Positions 44,362-53,290 of a stretch of 64,000 bases of DNA are shown here, piece after piece (positions within the stretch are counted from its first letter, which is position 1; every line of letters starts with the position of its first letter). The position numbers were made by a program, and so were the translations under genes. The notes under the pieces were generated by a model that was given only the letters and a program-made list of their open reading frames with translations, did not search any database and was not told where the DNA came from. The stretch comes from Curtobacterium sp. GC_Cur_3 (GTDB lineage: Bacteria; Actinomycetota; Actinomycetes; Actinomycetales; Microbacteriaceae), in assembly GCF_026544205.1 (NCBI RefSeq), contig NZ_JALNUI010000005.1, forward strand, positions 97,617-161,616. The letters run 5' to 3'.

Positions 44362-44597
44362 CGGCAGTGCGGTTCCCGCCGGGTCCCTGGTGCGGATGCC
44401 CGCGCGGGCGTACTGTTCCCGCCAGGTGACCCCGGACCCCGGCCGCCGGATCGGAACCACGCATGCAGTGTTCGCCTTCGGCAGCTCGTGCGCTGTGCCG
44501 ACTCACCTCCCGAGCCGCGGGCCCCGGGAGCAACGTCGCTCCTGCAGGATCGCCCGCGTGACAGGGCGCACCGTCGCGGGGGTGGCGACGTGCGCTT
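44362..44597. other. Intergenic stretch with no supported gene
   Basis: 236 bp between convergent genes. A 69-codon GTG frame (44390-44599) is open, but it is Cys/Arg-rich, lacks promoter or ribosome-binding signals and looks like a chance frame. I see no known riboswitch or structured-RNA signature; several short GC hairpins are visible. It could hold an unannotated small RNA ending at the hairpin at 44598-44639. Confidence 0.4.
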
Positions 44598-44639
44598 GAA
44601 GCCGGTGGGGTCCTGACCCGACAGCGCTCCACCGGCTTC
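44598..44639. terminator. Stem-loop terminator
   Basis: Perfect 11-bp arms GAAGCCGGTGG and CCACCGGCTTC with a 20-nt loop, starting 18 bp beyond the stop of the minus-strand membrane gene at 44658. It can also stop transcripts from the left. Confidence 0.75.
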
Positions 44640-44657
44640 CGTCAGCTCTGCGACCGG

Positions 44658-45167
44658 TCAGCCCAGCCGAGCGGCATCAGCGTCGGCGGCCTGGTCAGAC
44701 TCTGAGTCCGCGTCCGGCACCGGCCGGAGGAACCGCCACGTCGCGATAGCCGCAGCCAGGCCGGCGGCCACGGACATGCCCAACGGGAACGCCACGACGT
44801 CTGGCAGGGACGACGGCCCGGAGAACCACAGCACCACGAGTGACGACGTCACCAGGGCGAGCAGTCCGGCGAGCACCGCATGCGCGGCCGTGTGCGCGCC
44901 GCGGGACCGCACCCGCCGCAGTGCCCGGCCGAGCAGGTACGTGCACGGGAGCGCGACAGCCGCGCCGCCCAGTGCGAACACCGCGGTCGCGACCACGGTG
45001 ACGATGACCAGCCACAGCATCTGGCTCAGTTCACCGACGCCCCCGCCACTGGTGACTGCGGCAAGGAGGTAGAAGACCACTGCGCCGATCGGCGCCGTCA
45101 CCCCCGCCAGCCACAGGTAGCTCCGTCCGACCAGCCGGCCGGTCTCGTCCAGTCCCCAGGTGTCCAC
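44658..45167 (-). CDS. Four-helix membrane protein, unknown
   Basis: 169 residues from GTG 45167 (a CAGGGT hexamer ends 7 nt upstream; GTG 45176 is an alternative). Four hydrophobic segments at about 15-35, 46-78, 95-115 and 122-142. The C-terminal tail is acidic (PDADSESDQAADADAA). No family recognised. Divergent from the TmrB-like gene, with a palindrome of the GGAGGCTC family between them. Confidence 0.7.
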   Translation of the reverse strand: MDTWGLDETGRLVGRSYLWLAGVTAPIGAVVFYLLAAVTSGGGVGELSQMLWLVIVTVVATAVFALGGAAVALPCTYLLGRALRRVRSRGAHTAAHAVLAGLLALVTSSLVVLWFSGPSSLPDVVAFPLGMSVAAGLAAAIATWRFLRPVPDADSESDQAADADAARLG

Positions 45168-45237
45168 GCCGTCCACCCTGCCGCACCGCGGCAGCAGGGC
45201 GGCGCTCCGTTCCGCGATCGGGATCAATGGTTGTACT

Positions 45238-45269
45238 GGAGGCTCCCCACCAGCTGGCACCGAGCCTCC
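45238..45269. repeat. GGAGGCTC palindrome, copy 8, hybrid inner arms, divergent location
   Basis: GGAGGCTC (45238-45245) and GAGCCTCC (45262-45269) pair, but the inner sequences are CCCCACC on the left and GGCACC on the right, each from a different subtype, so they do not pair. The element lies upstream of two divergent genes, and shares its 3' flank (CGTCCGGCGGCTGGTCGCC) with copy 9. Confidence 0.75.
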
Positions 45270-45302
45270 CGTCCGGCGGCTGGTCGCCAGTAGGGTCCAC
45301 CT

Positions 45303-45857
45303 GTGATCGTCTGGTTGAACGGAACGCACGGTGCGGGGAAGACCACCACGAGTCGGCTGCTCCAGCCGCTGCTGCCGGGATCGCAGATCCTGGACGCTGA
45401 GAAGGTCGGCGAGGTCCTCATGGACATCACGCCCGGGCTGCCACCGACGGACAACTTCCAGCACTGGGACCCCTGGCGCCCCCTCGTGGTCGAGACGGCC
45501 CGCCGCGTGCACGACTACATCGGCGGCGGGCCGCTCATCATGCCGATGACCGTCCTGGTCCAGGCCTACTGGCGCGAGATCCAGGCCGGCCTCGCTGCCT
45601 CGGGCATCCCGGTGCGCCACTTTGTGCTGCACGTCGACGGCCCCACACTCGTCGACCGGATCCAGAACGACCAGGAGCTCGGCCCCTCGACGTTCCGGTT
45701 CGCGTACGTCGACGCCTACGCCGAAGCGGCAGCGGGCTGGCTGCACCGGGAGGCCGAGGTCGTCGACGCGACCTCGATCCCCGCGGCCGAGGTCGCGCAG
45801 CAGATCGCGGACGCGGTGCAGCTGCCGCCCGTGCGTCGTCCTCAGACCGCGGTGTAG
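45303..45857 (+). CDS. P-loop ATP-binding protein, TmrB-like
   Basis: 184 residues from GTG 45303, 6 nt after TAGGGT. It opens MIVWLNGTHGAGKTTTSRLL with a Walker A GTHGAGKTT, like TmrB tunicamycin-resistance proteins and related AAA/kinase-like P-loop proteins. No clear Walker B; an Asp in VLHVDGPTL may serve. The family may act as a small-molecule kinase. The last 16 bp overlap the convergent SDR gene. Confidence 0.88.
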   Translation: MIVWLNGTHGAGKTTTSRLLQPLLPGSQILDAEKVGEVLMDITPGLPPTDNFQHWDPWRPLVVETARRVHDYIGGGPLIMPMTVLVQAYWREIQAGLAASGIPVRHFVLHVDGPTLVDRIQNDQELGPSTFRFAYVDAYAEAAAGWLHREAEVVDATSIPAAEVAQQIADAVQLPPVRRPQTAV

Positions 45858-46603
45858 CCGCCGTCCGCGACGAGCACCGACCCGGTGATGAACGACGCGG
45901 CATCGCTGGCGAGGAAGACGACGCTCGGCGCGATCTCCTCGGGCAGTGCGAACCGCTGCTGCGGGGCGTCGTCGATCCAGTAGCGCTTGAAGTCCTCGCG
46001 ATCGACGGGCGCCATCTCCGTCTTCACGTAGCCGGGGGCGAGGGCGTTGACGCGGATGCCGTACTGCGCCCACTCGACGGCGAGGGACTTCGTCAGGTGG
46101 TGCACCGCGGCCTTGGACGCGTTGTACGCCGGCTGCCACTGCGGGCGGTTCACGATGATGCCCGACATGCTGCCGATGTTGACGATCGAACCCGAACCGG
46201 CCTCGCGCATGTGTGCACCGACGGCGACGGTGGCCTTCCAGAGTGCACGGACGTTGAGGGTGAAGACGGCGTCCCACTCGTCGTCGGTGACCGCGAAGGC
46301 CTCGTTGTGGACGCAGGTGCCGGCGTTGTTGACCAGGACGTCGATCGTGCCGAAGGCGGCGAGCGCCTCCTCGGTCATGCGGGTGACCTGGGCGTCGTCG
46401 GTGATGTCCGCCGTGATCGTGACGAACTCGTGCCCCACCGCGGCGGCCTCGGCGGCGACCCGCTCGTTGCGGTCGGCGGAGCGACCGACGATGGCGACGC
46501 GGGCACCGGCCTCAGCGAGGCCGAACGCGAACGCCTTGCCGAGGCCCTGGTTGCCGCCGGTGACGATCGCGGTCTTGCCCTGCAGGCTGAAGGGGGAGGT
46601 CAT
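45842..46603 (-). CDS. SDR family oxidoreductase, gluconate 5-dehydrogenase-like
   Basis: 253 residues. TGGNQGLGKAFAFG loop, DITDDAQV, NNAGTCV, catalytic Ser in IGSMSGI and YNASKAAV, then VNALAPGYVKTEM. The C-terminal GSVLVADGGYTAV is typical of classical SDRs. Resembles gluconate 5-dehydrogenases and sugar-alcohol SDRs. AAGG ribosome-binding site before ATG 46603. Transcribed in the same direction as the photolyase-like gene upstream, 36 bp apart. Confidence 0.94.
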   Translation of the reverse strand: MTSPFSLQGKTAIVTGGNQGLGKAFAFGLAEAGARVAIVGRSADRNERVAAEAAAVGHEFVTITADITDDAQVTRMTEEALAAFGTIDVLVNNAGTCVHNEAFAVTDDEWDAVFTLNVRALWKATVAVGAHMREAGSGSIVNIGSMSGIIVNRPQWQPAYNASKAAVHHLTKSLAVEWAQYGIRVNALAPGYVKTEMAPVDREDFKRYWIDDAPQQRFALPEEIAPSVVFLASDAASFITGSVLVADGGYTAV

Positions 46604-46639
46604 GTGGTGCCTTTCGACGCGTCCGGTCGTGCGGAAGGC

Positions 46640-47845
46640 TCAGTCCACCACGAGTTCGCGAACCAGGGCCGGAATGCGCTCGCGGAACGGGAAGAACCCG
46701 CGGGACGCGTACGGCCACGCCGAGCTGTCCCATCGCCGTCGGACGGTGACGAGGGAGACACCCTCGGCGGCGAGGGCAGCACGCAGCACCCCGAGTCGCC
46801 CGTGGACCGGGCCGACCGGTGCGTACGGCACCACCACGGTGTCGAGCTGCTCGGACTCCGCCCAGCGCAGGAGGGTCGACGGCAGCGTGTCGGCCAGCAC
46901 TTGAGCGGGACGGCCGCTCGCGTCCAGTGTCCGTTCGGCCGCGTCGTCGAGGGCAGTCGTCGTGAAGGCCTCGACGACCTCCGAGACCGAGAACGGCGAG
47001 CGCGCGGCGGGGTCCGCGGCGACCGCTGTCGCGATCGGGCGGTTGGGCAGCCGGGGGTGCTCGGTCAGCAGGCTCGTCGCTTCGAGGTCCTCCTCGTGCA
47101 GCAGCAGCCCGACCCGCTCGCCGATCGTGCCCACGACGTCGTCGGACTCGATCGGCGTGCGTGGTGGGAGCGGTTCCTCGGAGAGCGCCGGGGCGGTCGT
47201 GGCCAGCCCACTCGGCGAGAACCGGCCGTCCGTGTACCGCGCGATGTTGGACGCCGATGCCAGGTAGGTCTTGCCCGCGGTCTGCAGTCCCGCGACCCAC
47301 CGCCACGACAGGGTGTTCGAGGCCGCGTCGCCGTCGAGCAGGTGACGGTGGAAGAAGTCGGCCCCGAGCTGCCACGGCAGGCCGAGCGTGAAGACCCAGA
47401 TGCTCGCGAACCACATGCGCGTGTGGTTGTGGAGGTAGCCCGTGTCGATGAGCTCGCGTGCCCAGGCGTCCATCGCGTCGATGCCGGTCCGGCCGTTGAC
47501 CGCGTCGTCGTAGCCGGCCGGCAGGGTTCCCGTTGCGAACTCGTCGACCTCGCGCCGGTAGCGCCGCCACACCTCGGGGTTCTGCTCGAGCCAGCCCTTC
47601 CAGTAGGTGCGCCAGAAGACCTCCTGCACGAACTTCTCGGCGGCGGGCAGGCTGTGGCGGTCGAGGACGGCGGCGACGACCTCGTGCTCGGTCACCAGGC
47701 GGTGCCGCACGTAGGGCGACAGGCCCGAGACGTTCGTGCGCGATGCCCCGAGGTCCGCGTTGCGGTCGCGGGCGTAGTCGCGGCCGGCGCGGGGGACGAA
47801 GTCGTCGAGGGCGTCGAGGCCGGCGGCTCTGGTGGGGATGAACAC
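46640..47845 (-). CDS. Photolyase/cryptochrome-like FAD-binding protein with atypical domain order
   Basis: 401 residues. The FAD-binding catalytic domain of DNA photolyases is at the N-terminus (about 1-215): TNVSGLSPYVRHRLV, KFVQEVFWRTYWKGW, HNHTRMWFASIWVF and HLLDGDAASNTLSWRWVAG. The usual N-terminal antenna (alpha/beta) domain is absent there, but residues 240-401 look like an alpha/beta domain (RVGLLLHEEDLEA, LDTVVVPYAPVGPVHGRLG, SLVTVRRRWD) ending SRGFFPFRERIP. This may be a circular permutation. DNA repair activity is uncertain. GTG 47845 follows CATCAT by 6 nt. Confidence 0.85.
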   Translation of the reverse strand: MFIPTRAAGLDALDDFVPRAGRDYARDRNADLGASRTNVSGLSPYVRHRLVTEHEVVAAVLDRHSLPAAEKFVQEVFWRTYWKGWLEQNPEVWRRYRREVDEFATGTLPAGYDDAVNGRTGIDAMDAWARELIDTGYLHNHTRMWFASIWVFTLGLPWQLGADFFHRHLLDGDAASNTLSWRWVAGLQTAGKTYLASASNIARYTDGRFSPSGLATTAPALSEEPLPPRTPIESDDVVGTIGERVGLLLHEEDLEATSLLTEHPRLPNRPIATAVAADPAARSPFSVSEVVEAFTTTALDDAAERTLDASGRPAQVLADTLPSTLLRWAESEQLDTVVVPYAPVGPVHGRLGVLRAALAAEGVSLVTVRRRWDSSAWPYASRGFFPFRERIPALVRELVVD

Positions 47846-47901
47846 CTCCTGATGATGCAGGGGACCTCCGACGGTGCCGGGGGTCTGTAGCGCTTTCCGG
47901 G

Positions 47902-48555
47902 CTACGCGCGGGACAACAGCGCCGGGAGCTCCGCCATCGACGAGAACGTGACCGCGCCAGCGGCGCGGAGCGGCCCGGGTGCGGTCAACCCGGCCGCGTA
48001 CCCGAACACGGTCATGCCGGCCGCACGCGCTGATCGGACGCCGGTGACGGAGTCCTCCACGGCGACGCAGGCGGTCGGGGGCACCGCGAGCAGGTCTGCG
48101 GCCCTGAGGTAGACGTCCGGGGCAGGCTTCCCCTGCACGACGTCGTCGGAACCCACGACCAGGTCGCCGAAGTGCTGCAGGAGCCCCACCAACGCAAGAC
48201 TCTCCCGGACCCGTGCGTGGGAACTGTTCGAGGCGACGGCCACGGGCACGTCGAGCCCAGCGAGCACGTCCTGCACACCGTCAACGGCCTGCAGGTCCTC
48301 GTGGAGTGCGCGGTGCACCAGCGGCTCGTAGGGCTCACGCCACCCGACGGGCAGACTGCCGAGATGCCGCTCCACCTCCTCGACGAAGTGCGCAGCGGTG
48401 TGCCCGACGAACCGGTCGTGGACCTCCTGCAGCGTCATCTGCCAGCCGAAGTCGGCGAGCATCCGCTGGTCGATCGCCGCGAGCGGTGCCTCGCTGTCGA
48501 CGAGGACGCCGTCGCAGTCGAACACCACCGCGCGGAAGGACGTTGCTCCGGTCAT
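47902..48555 (-). CDS. HAD superfamily phosphatase (beta-PGM-like)
   Basis: 217 residues. HAD motifs: VVFDCDGVLVDSE (nucleophile Asp and acid Asp), VAVASNSSHARV (motif II Ser/Asn), GKPAPDVYL (motif III Lys) and VAVEDSVTGV (motif IV). Cap of the beta-phosphoglucomutase/6-phosphogluconate-phosphatase type. It is last in the SIS-kinase-ABC operon, 4 bp after the ATPase gene, so it may dephosphorylate the sugar product. Start ATG 48555; an earlier ATG overlaps the upstream gene. Confidence 0.93.
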   Translation of the reverse strand: MTGATSFRAVVFDCDGVLVDSEAPLAAIDQRMLADFGWQMTLQEVHDRFVGHTAAHFVEEVERHLGSLPVGWREPYEPLVHRALHEDLQAVDGVQDVLAGLDVPVAVASNSSHARVRESLALVGLLQHFGDLVVGSDDVVQGKPAPDVYLRAADLLAVPPTACVAVEDSVTGVRSARAAGMTVFGYAAGLTAPGPLRAAGAVTFSSMAELPALLSRA

Positions 48556-48559
48556 CGTG

Positions 48560-49345
48560 TCAGGCGACCTTGCGCAGGAACGCACGCGTGCGAGCGTGCT
48601 GCGGGTCGTCGAACACCGCGTTCGGCGGCCCCTGCTCGACGATCACGCCACCGTCCATGACGACGACCCGATCCGCCACGTCGCGTGCAAAGCCCATCTC
48701 GTGCGTGACGACCACCATCGTCATGCCGTCTCCCGCGAGACCCCGCATCACGTCGAGCACCTCCCCGACGAGTTCCGGGTCCAGGGCACTCGTCGGTTCG
48801 TCGAAGAGCATGAGCTTCGGTTTCGACGTCAGCGCACGCGCGATCGCCACGCGCTGCTGCTGGCCGCCGGAGAGCTGCCCCGGGTAGGCGCGCTCCTTGC
48901 CGGACAGGCCGACCCGCGCGAGCATCGCGGCGGCCCGCTCCGTCGCGGAGGCGCGGTCCTCGCGTCCGATGAGCACCGGAGCCTCGATGAGGTTCTGCAT
49001 CACCGTGCGGTGCGGGAACAGGTTGAACTGCTGGAACACCATGGCCATCGATGCCCGCTGCTTCGCGATCTCCTTCTCGCTGCGCTCGACGAGGTACCCG
49101 CGCCGCTCGCGGTACCCGACGATCTCGCCGTCGACGACGATCCGACCGGCGCTGATCCGTTCCAGGTGGTTGACGCACCGGAGGAACGTCGTCTTGCCCG
49201 AGCCGGACGAACCGAGCAGGCAGACGACCTCGCCGGCATGGACGTCGAGGTCCAGCCCGTTGAGGACGGGGGTCGACCCGAAGTGCTTGTGCACGCCGCG
49301 GGCAGAGATCATCGGACGGTCGTCGGGGTGGGTGCTGGTGCTCAC
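48560..49345 (-). CDS. Polar amino acid-type ABC transporter ATP-binding protein
   Basis: 261 residues from GTG 49345, overlapping the permease stop by GTGA. Walker [16 protein letters not shown], signature [15 protein letters not shown], Walker [15 protein letters not shown] and H-loop [10 protein letters not shown]. Very close to the GlnQ/HisP type, including [15 protein letters not shown]. Powers the importer made with the permease and binding protein of the same operon. Confidence 0.96.
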   Translation of the reverse strand: MSTSTHPDDRPMISARGVHKHFGSTPVLNGLDLDVHAGEVVCLLGSSGSGKTTFLRCVNHLERISAGRIVVDGEIVGYRERRGYLVERSEKEIAKQRASMAMVFQQFNLFPHRTVMQNLIEAPVLIGREDRASATERAAAMLARVGLSGKERAYPGQLSGGQQQRVAIARALTSKPKLMLFDEPTSALDPELVGEVLDVMRGLAGDGMTMVVVTHEMGFARDVADRVVVMDGGVIVEQGPPNAVFDDPQHARTRAFLRKVA

Positions 49346-50322
49346 GGTGTTCCTCCCTGGGCCGGGACGGGGGTCGGGGTGGTGACGGTGCTCACCGGTG
49401 GGGTGGGTCGGGCGTGCACCCGGAACGCCCGACGCAGCAGCGCGAGCACGGGGTCCTCCGTGGCCGCCGGGCCGCGAAGGGCGTAGTGGCGCTCGATCTG
49501 GGTCTGCACGATCGTCAGCACGGTCGTGACGAGGAGGTACCAGAGGCTGGCGACGATGAGCAGCGGGATGATCTGGTACGTCCGCGAGTAGACGAGCTGC
49601 GCGCTGTAGAGCAACTCCGGCATCGCCAGCACGCTCACCACCGACGTCGTCTTCAGCATGCCGATGGTCTCGTTGCCGATCGGCGGGATGATCACCCGCA
49701 TCGCCTGCGGCAGGACGACCCGCCGCATCGTCATGAGTCGCGTCATGCCGATCGAGGCGGCGGCGTCCAGCTGCCCGTGGGGGACGGAGAGGATGCCGGC
49801 GCGGACGATCTCCGCGGTGTAGGCCGCCTGGTTCAGGCCCAGCCCGAGCAGCGCAGCGGTGTACGGGGAGATCACGCTGTTCGTCGTGACCTCGCCGAAC
49901 ACCATCGGCGTGAACGGGACGCCGTAGCGGAGCGTCGGGTACAGCGACGACAGGTTGAACCAGAAGATCAGCTGCACCAGGAGCGGGGTGCCCCGGAAGA
50001 ACCAGATGTAGCACCCTGCAGCGGCGGACACGGCCGGGTTCGAGGTCCCCCGCATCACGGCGAGGAGGGTGCCGAGCAGGACGCCGCCGACCATCGCGAA
50101 CACCGTCAGTTCGATCGTCCGCCACAGCCCCCCGACGATGGAGGACGAGAGGAAGTACTTCCCGACGACGGCCCACTCGAAGTGCGGGTTCGTGACGAGC
50201 GCCTGGACGATCATCGCGGCGATCACCAGGACGACGACGGTGGCAACCCACGACAGGGGCTTCGGTCGACTCCGGGCCCGGAGGGGGACGAAGGTGTCGC
50301 CCGCCTGCTGCACGTCGCTCAT
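49342..50322 (-). CDS. Polar amino acid-type ABC transporter permease
   Basis: 326 residues. His/Glu/Gln/Arg-type permease: [36 protein letters not shown], and EAA-type loop [20 protein letters not shown] followed by [20 protein letters not shown]. About five to six helices. Both termini are longer than usual, the C-terminus Pro/Thr-rich. A single permease gene suggests a homodimeric pore. It follows the binding-protein gene by one base. Confidence 0.95.
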   Translation of the reverse strand: MSDVQQAGDTFVPLRARSRPKPLSWVATVVVLVIAAMIVQALVTNPHFEWAVVGKYFLSSSIVGGLWRTIELTVFAMVGGVLLGTLLAVMRGTSNPAVSAAAGCYIWFFRGTPLLVQLIFWFNLSSLYPTLRYGVPFTPMVFGEVTTNSVISPYTAALLGLGLNQAAYTAEIVRAGILSVPHGQLDAAASIGMTRLMTMRRVVLPQAMRVIIPPIGNETIGMLKTTSVVSVLAMPELLYSAQLVYSRTYQIIPLLIVASLWYLLVTTVLTIVQTQIERHYALRGPAATEDPVLALLRRAFRVHARPTPPVSTVTTPTPVPAQGGTP

Positions 50323-50323
50323 G

Positions 50324-51271
50324 TCACTCGGCCTTGCCGTTGGTCGCAGGGTTGACGTAGGCCTTGTCGATCGCGCTCTTCCCGAGTCCCCACTTCTCGA
50401 GGAGCTGCTGGTAGGTCCCGTTCTCGATCAGCTCGTTCACGGCGGCGGCCACCGGCTCGGCGAGACCGCTGCCCTGCTTCATGAACACGCCCTCGAGCCC
50501 GGCGCGGTAGATCGGCCCCACCACGACGAGCTTCCCGCCGGACCGCTTCGCCTGGTAGGCGGACGTCGGGGTGTCGAAGAAGGCCACGTCGACCCGGCTG
50601 CTGTTCAGCGCGAGGTTGACCGCCGCGGCGTCGGGGAAGAGCGAGGTGTCGATCGGCTGCTTGCCGTCGTCGGTGCACTTGGTGCTCTGCTCCGCGAGGT
50701 CCTCGACCTGCAAGGAGCCCTTGATCGCACCGGCCTGCTTGCCGCAGAGCGAGGTGATGTCCTTGAGGGACGACTTGTCGGCGGAACGGACGAGGAGCGA
50801 CTCTCCGGACCGGTCGACACTGACGAAGTCCACGACCTTCTCCCGCTCGAGCGTGGGGGCGGCCGACGAGGCGACGAAGTCGTAGCGGCCGTTCTGGACG
50901 CCGGGCAGCAGGGTGTCGAACCCTGCGTTGACGAACGTCATCCGCACGCCGAGCACGTTGCCGATGGCGTAGGTGAGGTCGATGTCGAGGCCCTTGAACG
51001 TCTTGCCGTCAGCGTCGAGGAACTCCTTCGGCGCCATCGTCGCGTCGGTGCCCACGGTGAGCCCATCGCGGTACGCGGACGGCACCTTGGCCGCGATGGC
51101 GGAGTCCTTCGTGATGGTCCCCTTGATGCCGGTGACGGTGTTGAGGGCTCCCGATCCGCCGGCGGACGAGCCGCTGCCGGCGGAAGCGTCGCTGCTGCAG
51201 CCGGTGAGCGTCGCGACCGTGCCGACGGCGAGGACGAGTGCGGCGAGCCGCATGGAGGTGGAGGTGCGCAT
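50324..51271 (-). CDS. Polar amino acid-type ABC transporter binding lipoprotein
   Basis: 315 residues. Signal with lipobox LTGC (Cys25). Family 3 solute-binding fold: GLTVGTDATMAPKEFLDADG, FKGLDIDLTYAIGNVLGVRM, FDTLLPGVQNGRYDFVASSA, and VEDLAEQSTKC with a second Cys near 190-210 (SLCGKQ). Captures a polar, probably amino-acid-like ligand outside the cell. ATG 51271 with GAAGGA upstream; 16 bp after the kinase stop. Confidence 0.95.
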   Translation of the reverse strand: MRTSTSMRLAALVLAVGTVATLTGCSSDASAGSGSSAGGSGALNTVTGIKGTITKDSAIAAKVPSAYRDGLTVGTDATMAPKEFLDADGKTFKGLDIDLTYAIGNVLGVRMTFVNAGFDTLLPGVQNGRYDFVASSAAPTLEREKVVDFVSVDRSGESLLVRSADKSSLKDITSLCGKQAGAIKGSLQVEDLAEQSTKCTDDGKQPIDTSLFPDAAAVNLALNSSRVDVAFFDTPTSAYQAKRSGGKLVVVGPIYRAGLEGVFMKQGSGLAEPVAAAVNELIENGTYQQLLEKWGLGKSAIDKAYVNPATNGKAE

Positions 51272-51287
51272 GGTGGTCCTTCTGGGG

Positions 51288-52211
51288 TCAGGGGATCGGG
51301 TGGTGCATGCGGTCTGGGTGAGGTTGAGCGGGGACGAGCTGTCGAGCGAGCGCGACCGCGCCGGCGACCGGCGGTTCGTGGAGCAGGACGACCGTGGTGC
51401 CGGGGTGCTCCGCGCGGATCAGCTCGGCGACGCGTGCGGCGTACCGGGGTTGCCCCCGGACGACGCCGCCGCCGAGCACGACGTGACCGACCGGGGCGCC
51501 GAGGCGCTCGACGACCGTGACGAGACCCGCGAGCGACGCAGCAGCGGCGTCGAGGACTGTCCGGGCGATCGATGACCCAGCCTCCGCGGCGACGAACACG
51601 GCACTTGCGTGCGTCGCCCACCGTTCGGGGCGCGCGAGCATCATGCCGAACGCGAGGTCGCCGAGCGTTCCGACCTCGGCGGCACCGGAGAGCGAGCGTT
51701 CGAGTACCAGGTCACTCGCACCTCGGTCGGATGCCTGCAGTGCCGCGCGCACCGTCTCGCGCATGATGCCCGTCGCACCGCCGTCGTCACCGACGAGCCA
51801 GCCCCAGCCCCCGGCGTGCACGGTCCGCCCGTCCGTCGTCGTCGCCACCGCGATCGCCCCGGTGCCGGCGATCAGGCCGACCGCGTCTGGTCGGGAGACG
51901 GCGTGGCCGAGGAGCTGCGCGTCGTTGACCACCCGGACCGGGACGTCGAGGAGCCGGTCGAGTTCACGAGCGAGCGCAGCACACTGCTCATCGGTGTCAC
52001 AGCCGTGGGCGCCGACCGCCAGCGCGAGGACGGGGACGGGGACGACGGACCGGACAGCGGCCACGAGGATCGCGGCCTTGCCGGACCATGACTCCCCGCG
52101 CCAGCGGTCGGTGGGCAGGGTGGCTTCGTACCGGACGTCACCCTGTTCGTCGACCGCGCGGATCGCGGTCTTCGACCCTCCGACGTCGAGGCCGACGAGC
52201 ACGCCGCTCAC
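51288..52211 (-). CDS. BadF/BadG-type kinase, N-acetylglucosamine kinase-like
   Basis: 307 residues from GTG 52211 (GTGA overlap with the SIS gene). ASKHA-fold motifs: VGLDVGGSKTAIRAVDEQGD (phosphate 1), GLIAGTGAIAVATT (phosphate 2), WLVGDDGGATGIMRETV, and VVLGGGVVRGQP (adenosine). This layout is typical of the BadF/BcrA family including GlcNAc kinases. Likely phosphorylates the imported sugar or amino-sugar conjugate before the SIS enzyme acts. Confidence 0.93.
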   Translation of the reverse strand: MSGVLVGLDVGGSKTAIRAVDEQGDVRYEATLPTDRWRGESWSGKAAILVAAVRSVVPVPVLALAVGAHGCDTDEQCAALARELDRLLDVPVRVVNDAQLLGHAVSRPDAVGLIAGTGAIAVATTTDGRTVHAGGWGWLVGDDGGATGIMRETVRAALQASDRGASDLVLERSLSGAAEVGTLGDLAFGMMLARPERWATHASAVFVAAEAGSSIARTVLDAAAASLAGLVTVVERLGAPVGHVVLGGGVVRGQPRYAARVAELIRAEHPGTTVVLLHEPPVAGAVALARQLVPAQPHPDRMHHPIP

Positions 52212-53239
52212 ACCGTGCCGTCCACGACCTGCTGCACCGAGTCCACCTTCGTGTCGTAGCGCGTGAAGGCACGTGCCTCGAGGTCCTTCCCGGCGGCCGC
52301 TGCCGTGTGCTGGACCAGCCGCTGCAGCAGTGCGACCTCGACGAGCACCCGCTGGGTCGGAGGGAGCACGGGGATCCGCACGACGGTCGCGGGTGCGTCG
52401 ACGTCCTCGTCGGTCACGAGCAGGACGGGCACGTCCTTCTCGGCGAGCTGCTCTGCGAGGAGGCCCTCACGTGCGCCACCGAACAGCACGTGGCTGGTCG
52501 CGGGACCGGCGCAGTCCATCGGGCCGTGCAGGTAGGACCGTGTGTCCATCGCCATCGCCGGGAGACCCGGCCCCTCACGGAACAGGAGCGCTCCCTGCTC
52601 GGCGGCGGTCAGGTCGGCTGCGCGCGAAACGATGTCCACCGTCCCCCGCAGGGCGATCTCGGCCGCGAAGGCTCGGAGCTGCTCGTCGGCGTCGTCGACG
52701 ACCGCGGCCGCACGCGCGGCCAAGCCGGTCCATCCCTGGTGCGTCGGTCGGCCAGCCAGACGGTCGGCCAGGAGCCCGAGCGCCACGACCGTCGCGCTGA
52801 AGCCGATCGACGACATGTGGCTGTCGACCAGGTCACCGAGGCCGATGACGGTCCCCGCCGTGTCGGCCAGCGGGGAGTCGGAGTCGTTGACGACGGCCAC
52901 CCGCTGCTCCGCCGGGACGGTGAGGAGCGCCTGGATCGTCTCCCGGCTCCTGCCTCCCTGCGAGACCGCGACGTACACGTCGGCGAGCGCGACACCGTCG
53001 TCCGGGATGTCCGCGCAGCTCGACCGGTACGCCTGGACCCCGTCCGACCGCAGCGCGTACACCGGGGTCGCTGCGGCCGCGTGGCTGGCTCCGATCCCGG
53101 CGATGACCACGCTGCGGCCCACGAGTGCGTCCGCGCCGCCCGCCTCGAACCACTCGATGAGGGTCTGGGTCGCTGCGTCGACGACCGTTGCCTGGTCGGC
53201 GACGCCCTGGTCGAAGCTGAGCCATTCGTGCTGTGCCAT
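52208..53239 (-). CDS. SIS domain protein, putative sugar-phosphate isomerase/deglycase
   Basis: 343 residues with two SIS subdomains, as in the isomerase half of GlmS and in FrlB/FraB deglycases. N-terminal half: SVVIAGIGASHAAA and VAVSQGGRSRETIQALLTV (the SxSGxSxET-type phosphosugar site). C-terminal half: MDTRSYLHGPMDCAGPATSH, matching the conserved HGP block. It lacks the glutaminase domain of GlmS. First gene of an operon with a kinase, a polar ABC importer and a phosphatase. Could release an amine from a sugar-amine 6-phosphate or deaminate glucosamine-6-phosphate; both are inference. Confidence 0.93.
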   Translation of the reverse strand: MAQHEWLSFDQGVADQATVVDAATQTLIEWFEAGGADALVGRSVVIAGIGASHAAAATPVYALRSDGVQAYRSSCADIPDDGVALADVYVAVSQGGRSRETIQALLTVPAEQRVAVVNDSDSPLADTAGTVIGLGDLVDSHMSSIGFSATVVALGLLADRLAGRPTHQGWTGLAARAAAVVDDADEQLRAFAAEIALRGTVDIVSRAADLTAAEQGALLFREGPGLPAMAMDTRSYLHGPMDCAGPATSHVLFGGAREGLLAEQLAEKDVPVLLVTDEDVDAPATVVRIPVLPPTQRVLVEVALLQRLVQHTAAAAGKDLEARAFTRYDTKVDSVQQVVDGTV

Positions 53240-53290
53240 TGGTGTCCGTTCCCTCGTGGTGTGCCGGTGACCCGGCCCTTCTTTAAGTAA

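Noticed and set aside
44390..44599. 69-codon GTG frame
   Set aside because: Cys/Arg-rich composition, no promoter hexamer or ribosome-binding site, ends inside a hairpin.
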